Shown here: positions 16,505-25,871 of the stretch, in pieces
How positions within the stretch are numbered: position 1 is the stretch's first letter
How the letters are laid out: every line of letters begins with the position of its first letter
Assembly: GCF_030372765.1 (NCBI RefSeq)
Contig: NZ_JAUCMW010000004.1
Span: 62,001 to 126,000, forward strand
Length of the DNA: 64,000 bases
Origin: Labilibaculum sp. K2S
GTDB lineage: Bacteria; Bacteroidota; Bacteroidia; Bacteroidales; Marinifilaceae
Reading direction: 5' to 3'
The notes under the pieces: generated by a model
Told to the model about the DNA's origin: nothing
What the model saw: the letters and a program-made list of their open reading frames with translations, nothing else
Database searches by the model: none
Translations under genes and position numbers: made by a program

Positions 16505-17707
16505 CTATTTGTATTCTTCGGCAATAAAAGGTTCTTCTGCCTGTACATATCTACCAATAAAAATAATCCCTTTCGTCTTATTGTCAATAATCATAAAAGT
16601 AAATGGATGGTCAGCTTTAAATATCTTAGGTTTGGGCATTGGGACTCCAGTTGAACCATCCATCATCTCAACAATTGTTGCTGCGCCCGCCTCTGTTTTT
16701 TCTTCGTTAATCTCGATATAAGCTTTATGATTTACTTTATTTATCAGTAAAGGTACTTCACTTGTGATGCCGGAAAAATCTGCATAACGAGTGAAGGCTT
16801 TTTCAAGTCCGAGTTTTATTAACGGCTCTTTGAGTGAATAAGTTGTTTCTAATTTAAATTTTGGAATGGATAGCTTTACGTCCAAATAATCCGTATTGTG
16901 CATTATAGTATCTAATGTTGAATTGGTAAAGATATTCTCTATGTCAATCAATCCGTATCTGCTTTTGGGAAGAAGAATACAGAATGATTTATCATTGCCT
17001 TCGTATGGCTTTGAAATAAACTGAAAGTACTTGTTCTCATAATACTGTAAGTATTCCGTTTTATTCATGAAATCAACGTCTGATTTTTCTTTATTTATTG
17101 AATAAAAATAATCAGAGTTGGTCAATCCCTTGTTGAATTCATCCCCCCATTTCCCAATAAAGCATATTGTATTTAAGATGATTAACCGAGTATCAGTATT
17201 TATATCTTTAGGGCAAATGTCTTTGATCAGTCCATTTGTTTTATTTGTTACCCAATTATTTATTTCGTTTGAAGCACTAATCTTTTGCTTAAAATCAACC
17301 GTTTTTAAATCGGAAGAATATTTTTCAATGATTTGATTTTTATAATCCTCTATCACTGAAAAATCTTTTTGTATCCAAATGACATTAGAAATATTCAAAT
17401 AGTTTGAACTGTCTTTCCAAGAGATTAAATTCTCAGAAAAGTTTTTAAAATTTGTAAGGCTCTCAGAATTATCAATATGCAGCACTTTCTCAAATTCCGC
17501 CTTTGTCTCATGTTTTGCTCCTTCATACGCAACCAACAAAGCATAATAAGTACTTAATGGAGAAACGAATAGATTTTCATTATCAGCCTTAATCTGACCG
17601 TACAAATCAAACGAATAAGCATTTAAAGACTTTGTTAATCCATCAACCTGTGAATAAGTTGAGAAAGTTGTTAAGAGTAATATGATCAGGAATGTATAAT
17701 GTCTCAT
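16505..17707 (-). CDS. Secreted serpin (serine protease inhibitor)
   Basis: 400 residues, near full serpin length. A signal peptide covers 1-20 (cut near YSQ). Core landmarks are NLFVSPLSTYYAL (45-57), NTICFIGKW (189-197), and the hinge plus reactive loop EEKTEAGAATIVEMM (335-349), followed by ADHPFTFMIID (365-375), the conserved C-terminal strand. Position P15 of the hinge is Lys rather than the usual Gly, but P12-P9 (AGAA) stay small, as inhibitory serpins require. By spacing P1-P1' falls near G351-S352, so the target protease cannot be called. It probably acts in the periplasm or outside the cell against foreign proteases. The gene is flanked on both sides by inverted-repeat elements, which hints at acquisition. 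Confidence 0.9.
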   Translation of the reverse strand: MRHYTFLIILLLTTFSTYSQVDGLTKSLNAYSFDLYGQIKADNENLFVSPLSTYYALLVAYEGAKHETKAEFEKVLHIDNSESLTNFKNFSENLISWKDSSNYLNISNVIWIQKDFSVIEDYKNQIIEKYSSDLKTVDFKQKISASNEINNWVTNKTNGLIKDICPKDINTDTRLIILNTICFIGKWGDEFNKGLTNSDYFYSINKEKSDVDFMNKTEYLQYYENKYFQFISKPYEGNDKSFCILLPKSRYGLIDIENIFTNSTLDTIMHNTDYLDVKLSIPKFKLETTYSLKEPLIKLGLEKAFTRYADFSGITSEVPLLINKVNHKAYIEINEEKTEAGAATIVEMMDGSTGVPMPKPKIFKADHPFTFMIIDNKTKGIIFIGRYVQAEEPFIAEEYK

Positions 17708-17781
17708 GTCCTTGGTTTTGTTCTGACTAACGTTGCATCAATGCTCTTTACATGTACATGGTGCATTCATGTTGTTTTCGC

Positions 17782-18156
17782 CCCGAATCTACTAAACAAT
17801 ACTCTCCATACAAAGCATTCTTAGTTATATTTTACAGGGCATTATGGATTAAATAAAGGATAATGTTGTCTTTTAAAAAGCAGGAAGGAATTTGTATTGG
17901 TTAGCTAAGCAATTGGCAGAGTAGTCCAAAACTTAGTTTTCATATTACTCCCATTATATTTTATGTGGCTAAAGCCTATTTACTAATTTTATGCTATCAG
18001 TTGGCTAAAGCCGAACTGCAATAGATGTTTTGCTAAGTATCATTTTATTTCTTCAATCATTCTAATTTCTTGTTATCTGTTGCTTTGCTCCTTTCATCAG
18101 TAAAAACTTTGTGTTTTTTATCTATTGCAGTTCGGCTTTAGCCAACTGAATTTAAT
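17782..18156. repeat. Miniature inverted-repeat element, copy 2
   Basis: About 375 bp, matching 12727-13136 along its length. The inverted arms are 17998-18025 and 18121-18148 (GTTGGCTAAAGCCGAAC and its complement). The interior is ~30 bp shorter than in copy 1 because of a deletion after TTGTTATCTGTTG. Non-coding. The following 200 bp up to the leader element shows nothing I can support. Confidence 0.8.
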
Positions 18157-18357
18157 ATGTTCCAATCTCTTGCTTTAGCATCATTTTCATTTCTTCAATC
18201 ATTTATATTTAATGCTTTAGTAGTTCGAAAACAAATACTGCAACTATGAAAAATAATATTTCATAATTAACTAATTCTGTTTCGTGCATTTTGCGACAAT
18301 AAAGTATTATTTTTGAAGTTTATTTTAAGTAACAAACAAGTGTATTTTCATTAAACA

Positions 18358-18656
18358 GGTGTAATGCCCCTGTAAAAAGTGTTACACACAAGGGCATGAT
18401 TATTGTTCACGGTAAGCTTCTCCCGAAACAAGTTTGGGACAGGCGATATAACAACTAAAAAACAAATTATAAACATATGAAACGACCCTATAAAAAGCAT
18501 TACTCACAAGAGAATGAGTGTAATTTGGGAGTTCCATATGGCAACTAAAAAACAAATTATAAACATATGAAACGACCCGACGAAAAGTGTTACACACAGG
18601 AGAATGAGTGTAATTTGGGAGTTCCATATGGCAACTAAAAAACAAATAATAATCAT
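18358..18656 (+). repeat. Dispersed leader element, tandem array E (two exact 90-bp units plus a decayed one)
   Basis: Two units with ATG at 18477 and 18567 have a period of exactly 90 bp, and the array ends at the ATG (18657) of the lipoprotein gene. Each encodes a 23-residue frame (18477-18548, 18567-18638) starting MKRP and ending NLGVPYGN before TAA. A divergent third unit (18358-18476) keeps GTGTTACACACA and AACAAATTATAAACAT but not ATGAAACG. Stem CCC/GGG replaces the CCAT/ATGG of other copies. An inner stem TTACAC/GTGTAA is seen in the second unit. Confidence 0.85.
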
Positions 18657-19022
18657 ATGAAACGGATCACATTACTTTTTTTAAGCATTGCTGCAGCAGC
18701 ACTTTTCTCAACCTCTTGTACTGACGAAGAAACTCACCCCAGTTTTGATGAGTCATTAATTATCGGCAAATGGAAAAGCGGGACTTTGTTCGAAAGATAC
18801 GACTCTGACAAATCGGGTGCTACCTGGGATGAGGGTGAAGATGTAAAAGAAAGCGAAGCCCAGAAATTTACCTGGACAATAACAAAAGATCAGTTAGAGC
18901 AGATCCACATTATCGAAAATGGCGGTAACGTTCCAAAAGTATACACCATTACGAATTTAACGGCATCATCATTAGAATACGAAGACGCTTACGGGAAAAC
19001 AAAATCATTTATCAAACAATAG
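18657..19022 (+). CDS. Lipocalin-like small lipoprotein
   Basis: 121 residues. A signal peptide ends in a lipobox (STSC, C21). The remainder (IIGKWKSGTLFERYDSD... and a C-terminal SSLEYEDAYGKT strand) looks like a small lipocalin-type beta barrel, common in Bacteroidota and of unknown ligand. It begins ATGAAACG, the same eight bases that start each leader unit, so a leader duplication may have supplied its 5' end. The AsmA-like gene follows after 4 bp, so they form an operon. Confidence 0.75.
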   Translation: MKRITLLFLSIAAAALFSTSCTDEETHPSFDESLIIGKWKSGTLFERYDSDKSGATWDEGEDVKESEAQKFTWTITKDQLEQIHIIENGGNVPKVYTITNLTASSLEYEDAYGKTKSFIKQ

Positions 19023-19026
19023 TAAA

Positions 19027-22000
19027 ATGCGGATAGTAAAAAAAGTAGGAATAGCTTTACTGGTACTGGTTTTTGTAGTAGCAATAACTGCAGCAATAGC
19101 CTTGTGGTATGTTCTTACGCCAGAAAAATTAACACCAATAGTTAATAAACAGGTAAAAAATTATTTAGCCTGCAATACGGTCATCGAAAAAGTTGAACCC
19201 ACTTTTTTTAGTACCTATCCGTTTTTTGGCATTGAGCTAACGAATCTCTGTTTAACCGGGAATAATAATTCTGTAAAAACAGATACCCTGTTGTACGCTA
19301 AAAAATGCTTTACCTCGCTAAATGTTAAGGCGTATTTATTCGACGGTGATATAAAGCTTAACCCGTTTTTGGTTGAAAATGGATATTTGAATTTCAAAAC
19401 AGACTCATCCGGGCAGTCTAATTTCGATATTTTTAAAAGCAGTTCCGATGCAGCAGATGCTGATTCTGAGGACTCATCATTGGGTGACATCGACATCAGC
19501 AATGTAGAATTTACAAATTTTAATGCCAATTATACGGATGAGACGACATTTAGAAAGGCTGCTGTTATCAACGGAAATGCTGCGCTCGGCTTTGTATATA
19601 CCAAGGGGAAACAGTCTTTTGATTTGGATCTGAAAGTCAGCCGATTGCTGTTTACAACATCCGACTCGATGGATCTAAGTATTGATGCCAAAAACTGTGA
19701 TCTGAAAATAACTTCGAAGGCTGCGGACAAAAACCGATTCAATTCCGATGCAAAGCTTGTTTGTAAGGAATTGTCTCTAGCTATGGCTGGCGATACTATT
19801 TTATCGAAGCTAAAATTGGACACGCACCTGCCTTGTTCTGTAAACATCGCCGAAAACAGTTTTGATTTAAAAGAGGCAAAACTGATTGTAAACAATGAGC
19901 AGGAAGTATTGTGCAGCGGGATTGTAAAAATACAGTCCGATAATTCGATTGCCACCAACATTAACTACTCAACCAACAAATTGGATGTCGAAAAAATTAT
20001 GGCTCTTGTTCCCAAAGCCTATTCGGCTCCCTTAAAAGATATCAGGGCTAAGGGATATGCACAACTGTCCGGATCGGTAACAGGCCTTTATTCGGATACG
20101 AACACTCCCCTTGTAACCGCAAACGTAGAATACGATAAGGGCGAAATTAACTATACAGGCTATCCAAAAGTGAAGGATATCAAATTATCGATGTCGGCAA
20201 AGGTGGATGTAAATAAAAACCAGACTTCGGATATTACTGTAAACAGCAGTTTTGCCAAAATACGAAACAGCAGCGTTTCTGTTACAGGAACTATCGCGGA
20301 CATTTTGGAAATGCCACGCTACGACATCTATTCGAAGGGTGATGTTAACCTGGCCGATTTTCAGTCGTTTGTACCCAAAGATCAGAATGTAATTGTTCGG
20401 GGTTGGGTAAATGGAAATCTGCATACCCGGTTTTCTCAGTCTGATTTGGATCAAGAGGCATATCACCGCATTTATTTAACCGGCGATTTCAACGCCCGGG
20501 ATTTTGATGCAGTCTATAACGACACAACAAAGGTAAACCTTCCTTCGGCAAAAATTAAGCTGAATTTACCCAGTCAAAGCAGAGCAGACAAAAACCTTCT
20601 GTTTGCAAACATCAAAATGGATGCACCAAACTTTACAATGCACCTATCTCCTGCTATGAGTGCGGTGACTGAAAATCTTGAGCTTTCTGTCGATATCAAT
20701 AATCCTGTAAAAGGAGCCCCGGCACCCATAACGTCGTGTATTTTTAAATTGGGCAGCCTTACTGCTGCGGCCGATACTTTATCGGTTAGCGCAAACAATG
20801 CAAACGGACGATTCGAATACGTTCCAGGCCTTAACGGAAAACAAGAGATTGCACTTATTAATTCTACAATTAACAGTGATGAAATTGCAATAACCGGCAA
20901 AGACTCTATTCTGTTTGATGCTAAAAAGCTGTATGCAAAAACGAATTTGAAGTACGACGACTCGCAAAATAATATCATTCTTAAATGGCAGCCCGAAATG
21001 GCAATCAGTTTCTCCGATGCAATTTATAATTTGAGTGAACAGCTAAAGGGTAAAATTCCCAACATCTCGTTTACACTTAATCAAGACACGATGGAGATTC
21101 AAAAAGCGGCTTTAATTTTGGGCAATTCCGATTTTAGCCTTACGGGCCAGCTTACCAACATCTCTAACTATCTTAACGACCAGGCATTGCTGAAAGGAAA
21201 CTTTAACTTGGTCTCTGAAAATACCGATGTATATCAGCTGATGGACATTTTTAACGGCATGGGCAGCCAGGATTCAACTCTTGCCGGCAATAAAGAGGCT
21301 GCGCCCGAAGACGATCCGTTTATGGTGCCAAAAGGTGTCGAAATTCGGTTGAACACAACAATTGCCAAGACTGTAGTAAATGATAATGTAATCGAAAATA
21401 TTAAAGGTGGACTTACTGTAAAAGATGGCACCCTTATTCTCGATCAGATGGGTTTTACAAGCAAGGCTGCCAACATGCAGTTAACGGCAATGTACCGTTC
21501 CGACAGAAAAAATCACCTCTTTACCGGCATCGACTTTCATCTTTTAGATATTGATATTGCTGAATTAATTGCTCTGATTCCTTCTGTTGACACAATGATT
21601 CCCATGTTGAAATCATTCAAAGGAAAAGGCGAATTTCATTTGGCCGGAGAAACCTATCTTAAGAGTGATTATTCTCTTAAACAATCTACAATTCGTGGTG
21701 CGGCGGCTTTCCAGGGACGAGACCTAACACTTATGGATACCGAAACATTCGACATGATTGCCAAAAAACTACTGTTTAAGAAAAAAACAGCAAATGTGAT
21801 AGACAGCCTTAGTGTTGAGATGACTCTGTTTAAAGACGAAATTGATCTGTACCCTTTCCTTATTGTAATGGACAAGTACAAAGCAGTTATTTCGGGGCGT
21901 CATAATATGGATAACAGCTTTAACTATCACATATCGGTAACAGATACTCCGCTACCTGTTCGATTGGGACTGAATGTAACCGGAACAATGGATAACCTGA

Positions 22001-22134
22001 AATATGACCTTGTGGAGTGCAAGTACAAACACTTGTACGACCCTAAAAAACAAGGAGCTTTGGAGGAGCAAACTTTACGTTTGAAAAAGCTGATTTCGGA
22101 ATCGCTTAAGGAGAACGTTAAAGAGATTAAATAG
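19027..22134 (+). CDS. AsmA-family envelope protein
   Basis: 1035 residues. One N-terminal membrane segment (about 5-29) is followed by a long, repetitive beta-rich body. The early LTPEKLTPIVNKQVKNYL is AsmA-like, and the C-terminal third has the usual FHLAGETYLKSDYSL and DTPLPVRLGLNVTGTMDNLKY strands. AsmA/TamB-like proteins are chorein-type bridges thought to move phospholipid or help outer-membrane assembly; that is family knowledge. It is anchored in the inner membrane and spans the periplasm. It is co-transcribed with the small lipoprotein. Confidence 0.87.
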   Translation: MRIVKKVGIALLVLVFVVAITAAIALWYVLTPEKLTPIVNKQVKNYLACNTVIEKVEPTFFSTYPFFGIELTNLCLTGNNNSVKTDTLLYAKKCFTSLNVKAYLFDGDIKLNPFLVENGYLNFKTDSSGQSNFDIFKSSSDAADADSEDSSLGDIDISNVEFTNFNANYTDETTFRKAAVINGNAALGFVYTKGKQSFDLDLKVSRLLFTTSDSMDLSIDAKNCDLKITSKAADKNRFNSDAKLVCKELSLAMAGDTILSKLKLDTHLPCSVNIAENSFDLKEAKLIVNNEQEVLCSGIVKIQSDNSIATNINYSTNKLDVEKIMALVPKAYSAPLKDIRAKGYAQLSGSVTGLYSDTNTPLVTANVEYDKGEINYTGYPKVKDIKLSMSAKVDVNKNQTSDITVNSSFAKIRNSSVSVTGTIADILEMPRYDIYSKGDVNLADFQSFVPKDQNVIVRGWVNGNLHTRFSQSDLDQEAYHRIYLTGDFNARDFDAVYNDTTKVNLPSAKIKLNLPSQSRADKNLLFANIKMDAPNFTMHLSPAMSAVTENLELSVDINNPVKGAPAPITSCIFKLGSLTAAADTLSVSANNANGRFEYVPGLNGKQEIALINSTINSDEIAITGKDSILFDAKKLYAKTNLKYDDSQNNIILKWQPEMAISFSDAIYNLSEQLKGKIPNISFTLNQDTMEIQKAALILGNSDFSLTGQLTNISNYLNDQALLKGNFNLVSENTDVYQLMDIFNGMGSQDSTLAGNKEAAPEDDPFMVPKGVEIRLNTTIAKTVVNDNVIENIKGGLTVKDGTLILDQMGFTSKAANMQLTAMYRSDRKNHLFTGIDFHLLDIDIAELIALIPSVDTMIPMLKSFKGKGEFHLAGETYLKSDYSLKQSTIRGAAAFQGRDLTLMDTETFDMIAKKLLFKKKTANVIDSLSVEMTLFKDEIDLYPFLIVMDKYKAVISGRHNMDNSFNYHISVTDTPLPVRLGLNVTGTMDNLKYDLVECKYKHLYDPKKQGALEEQTLRLKKLISESLKENVKEIK

Positions 22135-22269
22135 AGTGAACAAGTTTCAAGTAAAAAGGAGAAAGGAACAAAGAACAAGAAAACCAGCAAACAGCCAGCT
22201 GTGATCAATTCGTTGATTTTGTTGACTGCACAATGGAAAGCCGGGGATTTTCCCCAAGCGAAATAGTAA

Positions 22270-22308
22270 AATCCTGACGGCGTAAATGCTCGTCAGGATT
22301 TTTTTTAT
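22270..22308 (+). terminator. Intrinsic terminator after AsmA-like gene
   Basis: AATCCTGACG and CGTCAGGATT form a 10-bp stem, followed by eight T. It lies 136 bp after the stop codon. Confidence 0.85.
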
Positions 22309-22346
22309 GGATATGATACCATTTTACAAACAAATCAAATACAATT

Positions 22347-22385
22347 AGGTCCGGTAGGATACATTGGTGTATCCTACCGGACCTT
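22347..22385. terminator. Strong hairpin between convergent genes
   Basis: A perfect 17-bp stem (AGGTCCGGTAGGATACA with its complement) and a four-base loop. There is only a weak T-tract on either side. It lies just past the rubrerythrin stop and probably shields the two convergent transcripts. Confidence 0.65.
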
Positions 22386-22406
22386 GTTTGTGTGTTGCTG
22401 TATAAA

Positions 22407-23102
22407 TTATAAACTGTTTATTTTTATGAATTTTTCAGAACTGGTCATTGAAATACCACAACGTTCAGAAGGTGTTTGGTCGTAGGTATTTCCGCAGGTA
22501 GGACAGATATAGTAAACCTTGGGCAATTCGTTCACGGTGTTGTTATTAAGTGCGAGCAAAGCATTCCTGTACATTGCCTGATGTTTTTTCTCCACCTCGA
22601 AGGCGTAGTTAAAACTTATTTGTGCCAATTGGGTTTTCGAGTTGGCGGCATCCTGCAAAAAATCAGGATACATAGTGGTCACCTCATACGATTCCCCTTC
22701 AATGGCATCCTGCAGATTCTCGCCGGTTGTTTTTACCGTAAATTCAGGTGTGATGTTCGGAACTGCTCCTCCTAATTCCACGATAACAGATTTATGATTA
22801 TTGGCATGCACCTTTTCGGCCATCGATGCGGCTGTAAACAGCAAAGCGATGTTATGATTTCCCTCCTGCTCCGCTTTTTTAGAATAGGCTGCATATTTGG
22901 CTGATGCTGTGGTTTCCCCTTTAAATGCAGCCTGCAAATCTGCCATTGTTTTTGCCTTGGCTTCGTCAGGTGCTATCTGCTTTTCTTTACTTTCGGCAGC
23001 TACGGGGTTTTGTAATTTTGCTTCTTTTTTGTTTCCTGTGTTACATGAACTGAGGATGCCGATCACTACGGCTAATGCTGATAAGGATAAAAGCTTTTTC
23101 AT
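22407..23102 (-). CDS. Rubrerythrin-family lipoprotein with an incomplete rubredoxin knuckle
   Basis: 231 residues from the ATG at 23102; an upstream ATG at 23162 would place 20 residues before the signal peptide. The lipobox is LSSC, so the protein is exported and lipidated. The central ferritin-like four-helix domain has GETTASAKY, AEKVHANNH and FEVEKKHQAMY, the di-iron ligands. The C-terminal rubredoxin-like part has CPTCGNTY and then RCGISM: the fourth Cys expected at the second CxxC is Ser. Rubrerythrins reduce peroxide in anaerobes. An exported form lacking one rubredoxin Cys may use another electron donor. It is monocistronic. Confidence 0.85.
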   Translation of the reverse strand: MKKLLSLSALAVVIGILSSCNTGNKKEAKLQNPVAAESKEKQIAPDEAKAKTMADLQAAFKGETTASAKYAAYSKKAEQEGNHNIALLFTAASMAEKVHANNHKSVIVELGGAVPNITPEFTVKTTGENLQDAIEGESYEVTTMYPDFLQDAANSKTQLAQISFNYAFEVEKKHQAMYRNALLALNNNTVNELPKVYYICPTCGNTYDQTPSERCGISMTSSEKFIKINSL

Positions 23103-23201
23103 TTTTATTCTTTTTTTTGTTTTAATTAATAATATACAATACAAATATGGCACGTATACCATTAAAGCTTCCTTTAGCCTTTCTTAAAATCAGCTTAAAA
23201 A

Positions 23202-24578
23202 TTATCCTTTAAAATGGAGATGGAATTGAGTTCCCCGGTTTATCTGGCTGTCCGCCTGTATTTGTATTCCCTGAATACCGGCAAGCATTTTAACAATGTA
23301 CAATCCCAATCCGGTACTTTGCACCAAAGTACTTCCGGGAACGTCTACCCGGTAAAAACGATTAAAAATATGAGGCAAATGTTCCTGTGGAATGCCAGGT
23401 CCGTTGTCGCTAATCGATAAAATTCCGGCATCGGCCTGCCAATTACAAATCAACTGTCCCTGTTTGTATCCGTATTTAACAGCATTGCTTACCAGGTTCT
23501 CCATAATCATTTCAAGCAATCCAAAATCGGCTTGAACCACTGTATCCTTCGGAATATCCAATTTCAGAATCATCTGCTTGCTGTTCATCTGCAGGCGCCA
23601 TCTGTTTTTAACGGCAAGCAGCATATCATACAGATTAACAGGCTTTTTAACAATTGAAAGATTTCCCGAATCCAAACGGGCTAAATAAAGCAACTGATTA
23701 ATAATATGATTTATCGAATCAACTTCGTGAATTACCTGCCGCACTTTTTCCTCATATTGCTGCGGTTCCCGGGTTTTGCGAATAAGCACTTCCAGGGTTC
23801 CTTTAATACTGGTAAGCGGCGTGCGCAGTTCGTGCGAAATATCTGCTGTAATCTGCTTCTCACGGCTGCGTCCGGTTTCAATTCGTTCCAACAGGGCATT
23901 AATAGTAGTCGTAAGATGATAAATTTCGTCGTGATGAACCGGCAAAGGTAAACGTGGATCAATATTGTTATAATTCATTTTTTCAGCGTAAGCAATCAAC
24001 CTCTTAACAGGAGCTATACTCCGCGATGCCACCAGCGATGTTACCCCGTAAAAAAACAATAACATCAGCGGAAACGCTGCAAAAAAAGTATTCCGCAGAT
24101 TGGTAAGAATTAATATGGAATCAACCTGGGAAATTCCAATATCGAGTTGTCCGATTATTTTACCACCTTCAGTTTTGATGGGAAATTGTCCCTGTCGGAT
24201 CTTTTTCCCATTAAACTCTACATTAAAAAACAGCTCCGAAGTCAGGGAATCGGCAAACTGCAACTGATCGTTCTCTAAATTCCGCGAATGAAAGATCACA
24301 GTACCACGGTCATCCACCATCTGTAAAAAAATGGGATCCACTTCTGCTCTATTGTGTTCCATCTCTTCCCACTCGGCATTCAGACTAAACACCAGAGAAT
24401 CACCAACAGTGCTTATCTGCGAAAACAATTCCGCCCTTTCTTCCAGGATATTACTATCGAGGTGCCGGTACGTAGTGATGTAAACCACAGCATACACCGC
24501 AGCGAATACCACCAACATGGTAATGGCTGCAGCAACGGTATTAAAAAGGGCTATGCGGTTTTTAAAATGCAGGTTCAT
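23202..24578 (-). CDS. Sensor histidine kinase (OmpR-type pair)
   Basis: 458 residues. Two membrane segments (about 12-34 and 165-185) flank a periplasmic sensor. HAMP follows (about 186-240), then the H-box ADISHELRTPLTSIKG, and an ATPase domain with NLVSNAVKYG, DNGPGIP and GLGLYIVK. It phosphorylates the regulator encoded upstream; the ATG overlaps that gene's stop by 4 bp. The ligand is unknown. A CusS/heavy-metal-sensor-like layout is plausible but not shown. Confidence 0.9.
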   Translation of the reverse strand: MNLHFKNRIALFNTVAAAITMLVVFAAVYAVVYITTYRHLDSNILEERAELFSQISTVGDSLVFSLNAEWEEMEHNRAEVDPIFLQMVDDRGTVIFHSRNLENDQLQFADSLTSELFFNVEFNGKKIRQGQFPIKTEGGKIIGQLDIGISQVDSILILTNLRNTFFAAFPLMLLFFYGVTSLVASRSIAPVKRLIAYAEKMNYNNIDPRLPLPVHHDEIYHLTTTINALLERIETGRSREKQITADISHELRTPLTSIKGTLEVLIRKTREPQQYEEKVRQVIHEVDSINHIINQLLYLARLDSGNLSIVKKPVNLYDMLLAVKNRWRLQMNSKQMILKLDIPKDTVVQADFGLLEMIMENLVSNAVKYGYKQGQLICNWQADAGILSISDNGPGIPQEHLPHIFNRFYRVDVPGSTLVQSTGLGLYIVKMLAGIQGIQIQADSQINRGTQFHLHFKG

Positions 24579-25252
24579 GCTTCTTCATTTATCCGGTATC
24601 CAACTCCCCGAATGGTTTCAATAAACGATTCGCTGTTTTTATCATCGAGTTTTTTGCGAAGTGCATTGATGTACACATCAATTACCGAGGTATCATAATC
24701 GAAATGTATATCCCACACTTTCTCGATGATGCGGGTGCGCCGACTTACTTTTCCCTTGTTGCGCAGTAAAAACTCAAGCAGGGCAAATTCCTTTTGAGTC
24801 AGTTCCACATTTTCATCGGCTTTACTTACACGGTGCGAATCTACATCGAGAATGATCTCCTTGTATCGAAAGACCGAATTTTCTCCGCTTTTTCCGCGCA
24901 TCAGTACCCGAATTCGGGCTAATAATTCGTCAAAAGCAAAAGGTTTCCGAATGTAATCATTGGCTCCGGCTTCAAGCCCAAAAACAGCATCGTCGGTGGT
25001 ATCACGCGCGGTAAGGAAAATAACCGGTACCAGATGACTCTCTTTACGAATATTCCGGCATATTTCTATTCCGCTCATACCTGGCAGCATCCAATCAAGA
25101 ATTATGGTATCATATTCTTCCAGATTATCCAGAGCTAATTGCAGACCTGTTTTTCCATTATCGGCCACATCAACGGCAAACCCCTCCTCTTCCAGCCCAT
25201 CTTTAAGGAAATTGGAAATGGAGGTTTCGTCTTCGACTAATAAAATTCGCAT
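24575..25252 (-). CDS. OmpR-family response regulator
   Basis: 225 residues. The receiver domain has the acidic pocket VEDE, phospho-acceptor D53 in ILDWMLPG, and the conserved Lys in IRKPF. A winged-helix DNA-binding domain follows (ELTQKEFALLEFLLRNKGK, then DTSVIDVYINALRKKL). It is first in the pair with the kinase. Targets are unknown; the DUF2231 membrane gene 62 bp upstream on the same strand is a candidate. Confidence 0.92.
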   Translation of the reverse strand: MRILLVEDETSISNFLKDGLEEEGFAVDVADNGKTGLQLALDNLEEYDTIILDWMLPGMSGIEICRNIRKESHLVPVIFLTARDTTDDAVFGLEAGANDYIRKPFAFDELLARIRVLMRGKSGENSVFRYKEIILDVDSHRVSKADENVELTQKEFALLEFLLRNKGKVSRRTRIIEKVWDIHFDYDTSVIDVYINALRKKLDDKNSESFIETIRGVGYRINEEA

Positions 25253-25314
25253 ATGTTTTGTTTAAATATTACACATTATTCTTCATTTTCATCAACGTGT
25301 TCTACCAAAATGAC

Positions 25315-25794
25315 CTAATCATCCTCCTCATCGTTCTGTAAGGTATCAAAATTACCAATACCTAATTCCACACCTGCTGCATGTTTAAACACCAACTGAC
25401 CGCCCAGATAACCTGTACGGGCAACACTACCGGCAGCTGCGAACAATAAAGTAAAAGCCAGAATTTTTAGCCACCGCATTTCATTTTTAATATAATAGAG
25501 AACAATTTTTACTCCCGCCGCTGCCATGGTTAACCATAGAGTAAAGGCTGCAGATTCTTCATGAGCCTCCAGTGCCCGTTGTAAAGAGCCTCCATCCATA
25601 CCATCGCCGGCGGCATCGCCTGTAAGATAGGCTGCAACAGCCCCTAAACCTGCCAATACTATAATATAAAACGAAACCTGAAGATAAAATTGTTTCTTAA
25701 ATATAAGTCCAATTAGTTCCGATACAAATGCTACCAATACCAAGGCAACCGGAAAATGAACAATCATTGCATGTAAATGTGTCGCTGTAAACAT
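25315..25794 (-). CDS. DUF2231-like membrane protein
   Basis: About 159 residues from the ATG at 25794; an ATG further upstream would add nine residues ahead of the first helix. Four membrane helices are visible, starting HAMIVHFPVALVLVAFVSE, with His residues facing the same helix face, as in predicted cytochrome-like DUF2231 proteins. The C-terminal tail is strongly acidic (NDEEDD). It may bind heme or take part in electron transfer, which is inference. It is likely in one transcript with the two-component genes. Confidence 0.7.
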   Translation of the reverse strand: MFTATHLHAMIVHFPVALVLVAFVSELIGLIFKKQFYLQVSFYIIVLAGLGAVAAYLTGDAAGDGMDGGSLQRALEAHEESAAFTLWLTMAAAGVKIVLYYIKNEMRWLKILAFTLLFAAAGSVARTGYLGGQLVFKHAAGVELGIGNFDTLQNDEEDD

Positions 25795-25871
25795 CGTTTC
25801 AGTTTTTAAAAGTTTATACAAATATTAGTACTTCCCCTTTTAAATTGGCTTAAGCAAAACTTAAAATCAGC

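Noticed and set aside
18400..18645. Minus-strand open frame across the tandem leader
   Set aside because: It is the reverse complement of the repeat units and starts inside one. Its repeats arise from the 90-bp period.
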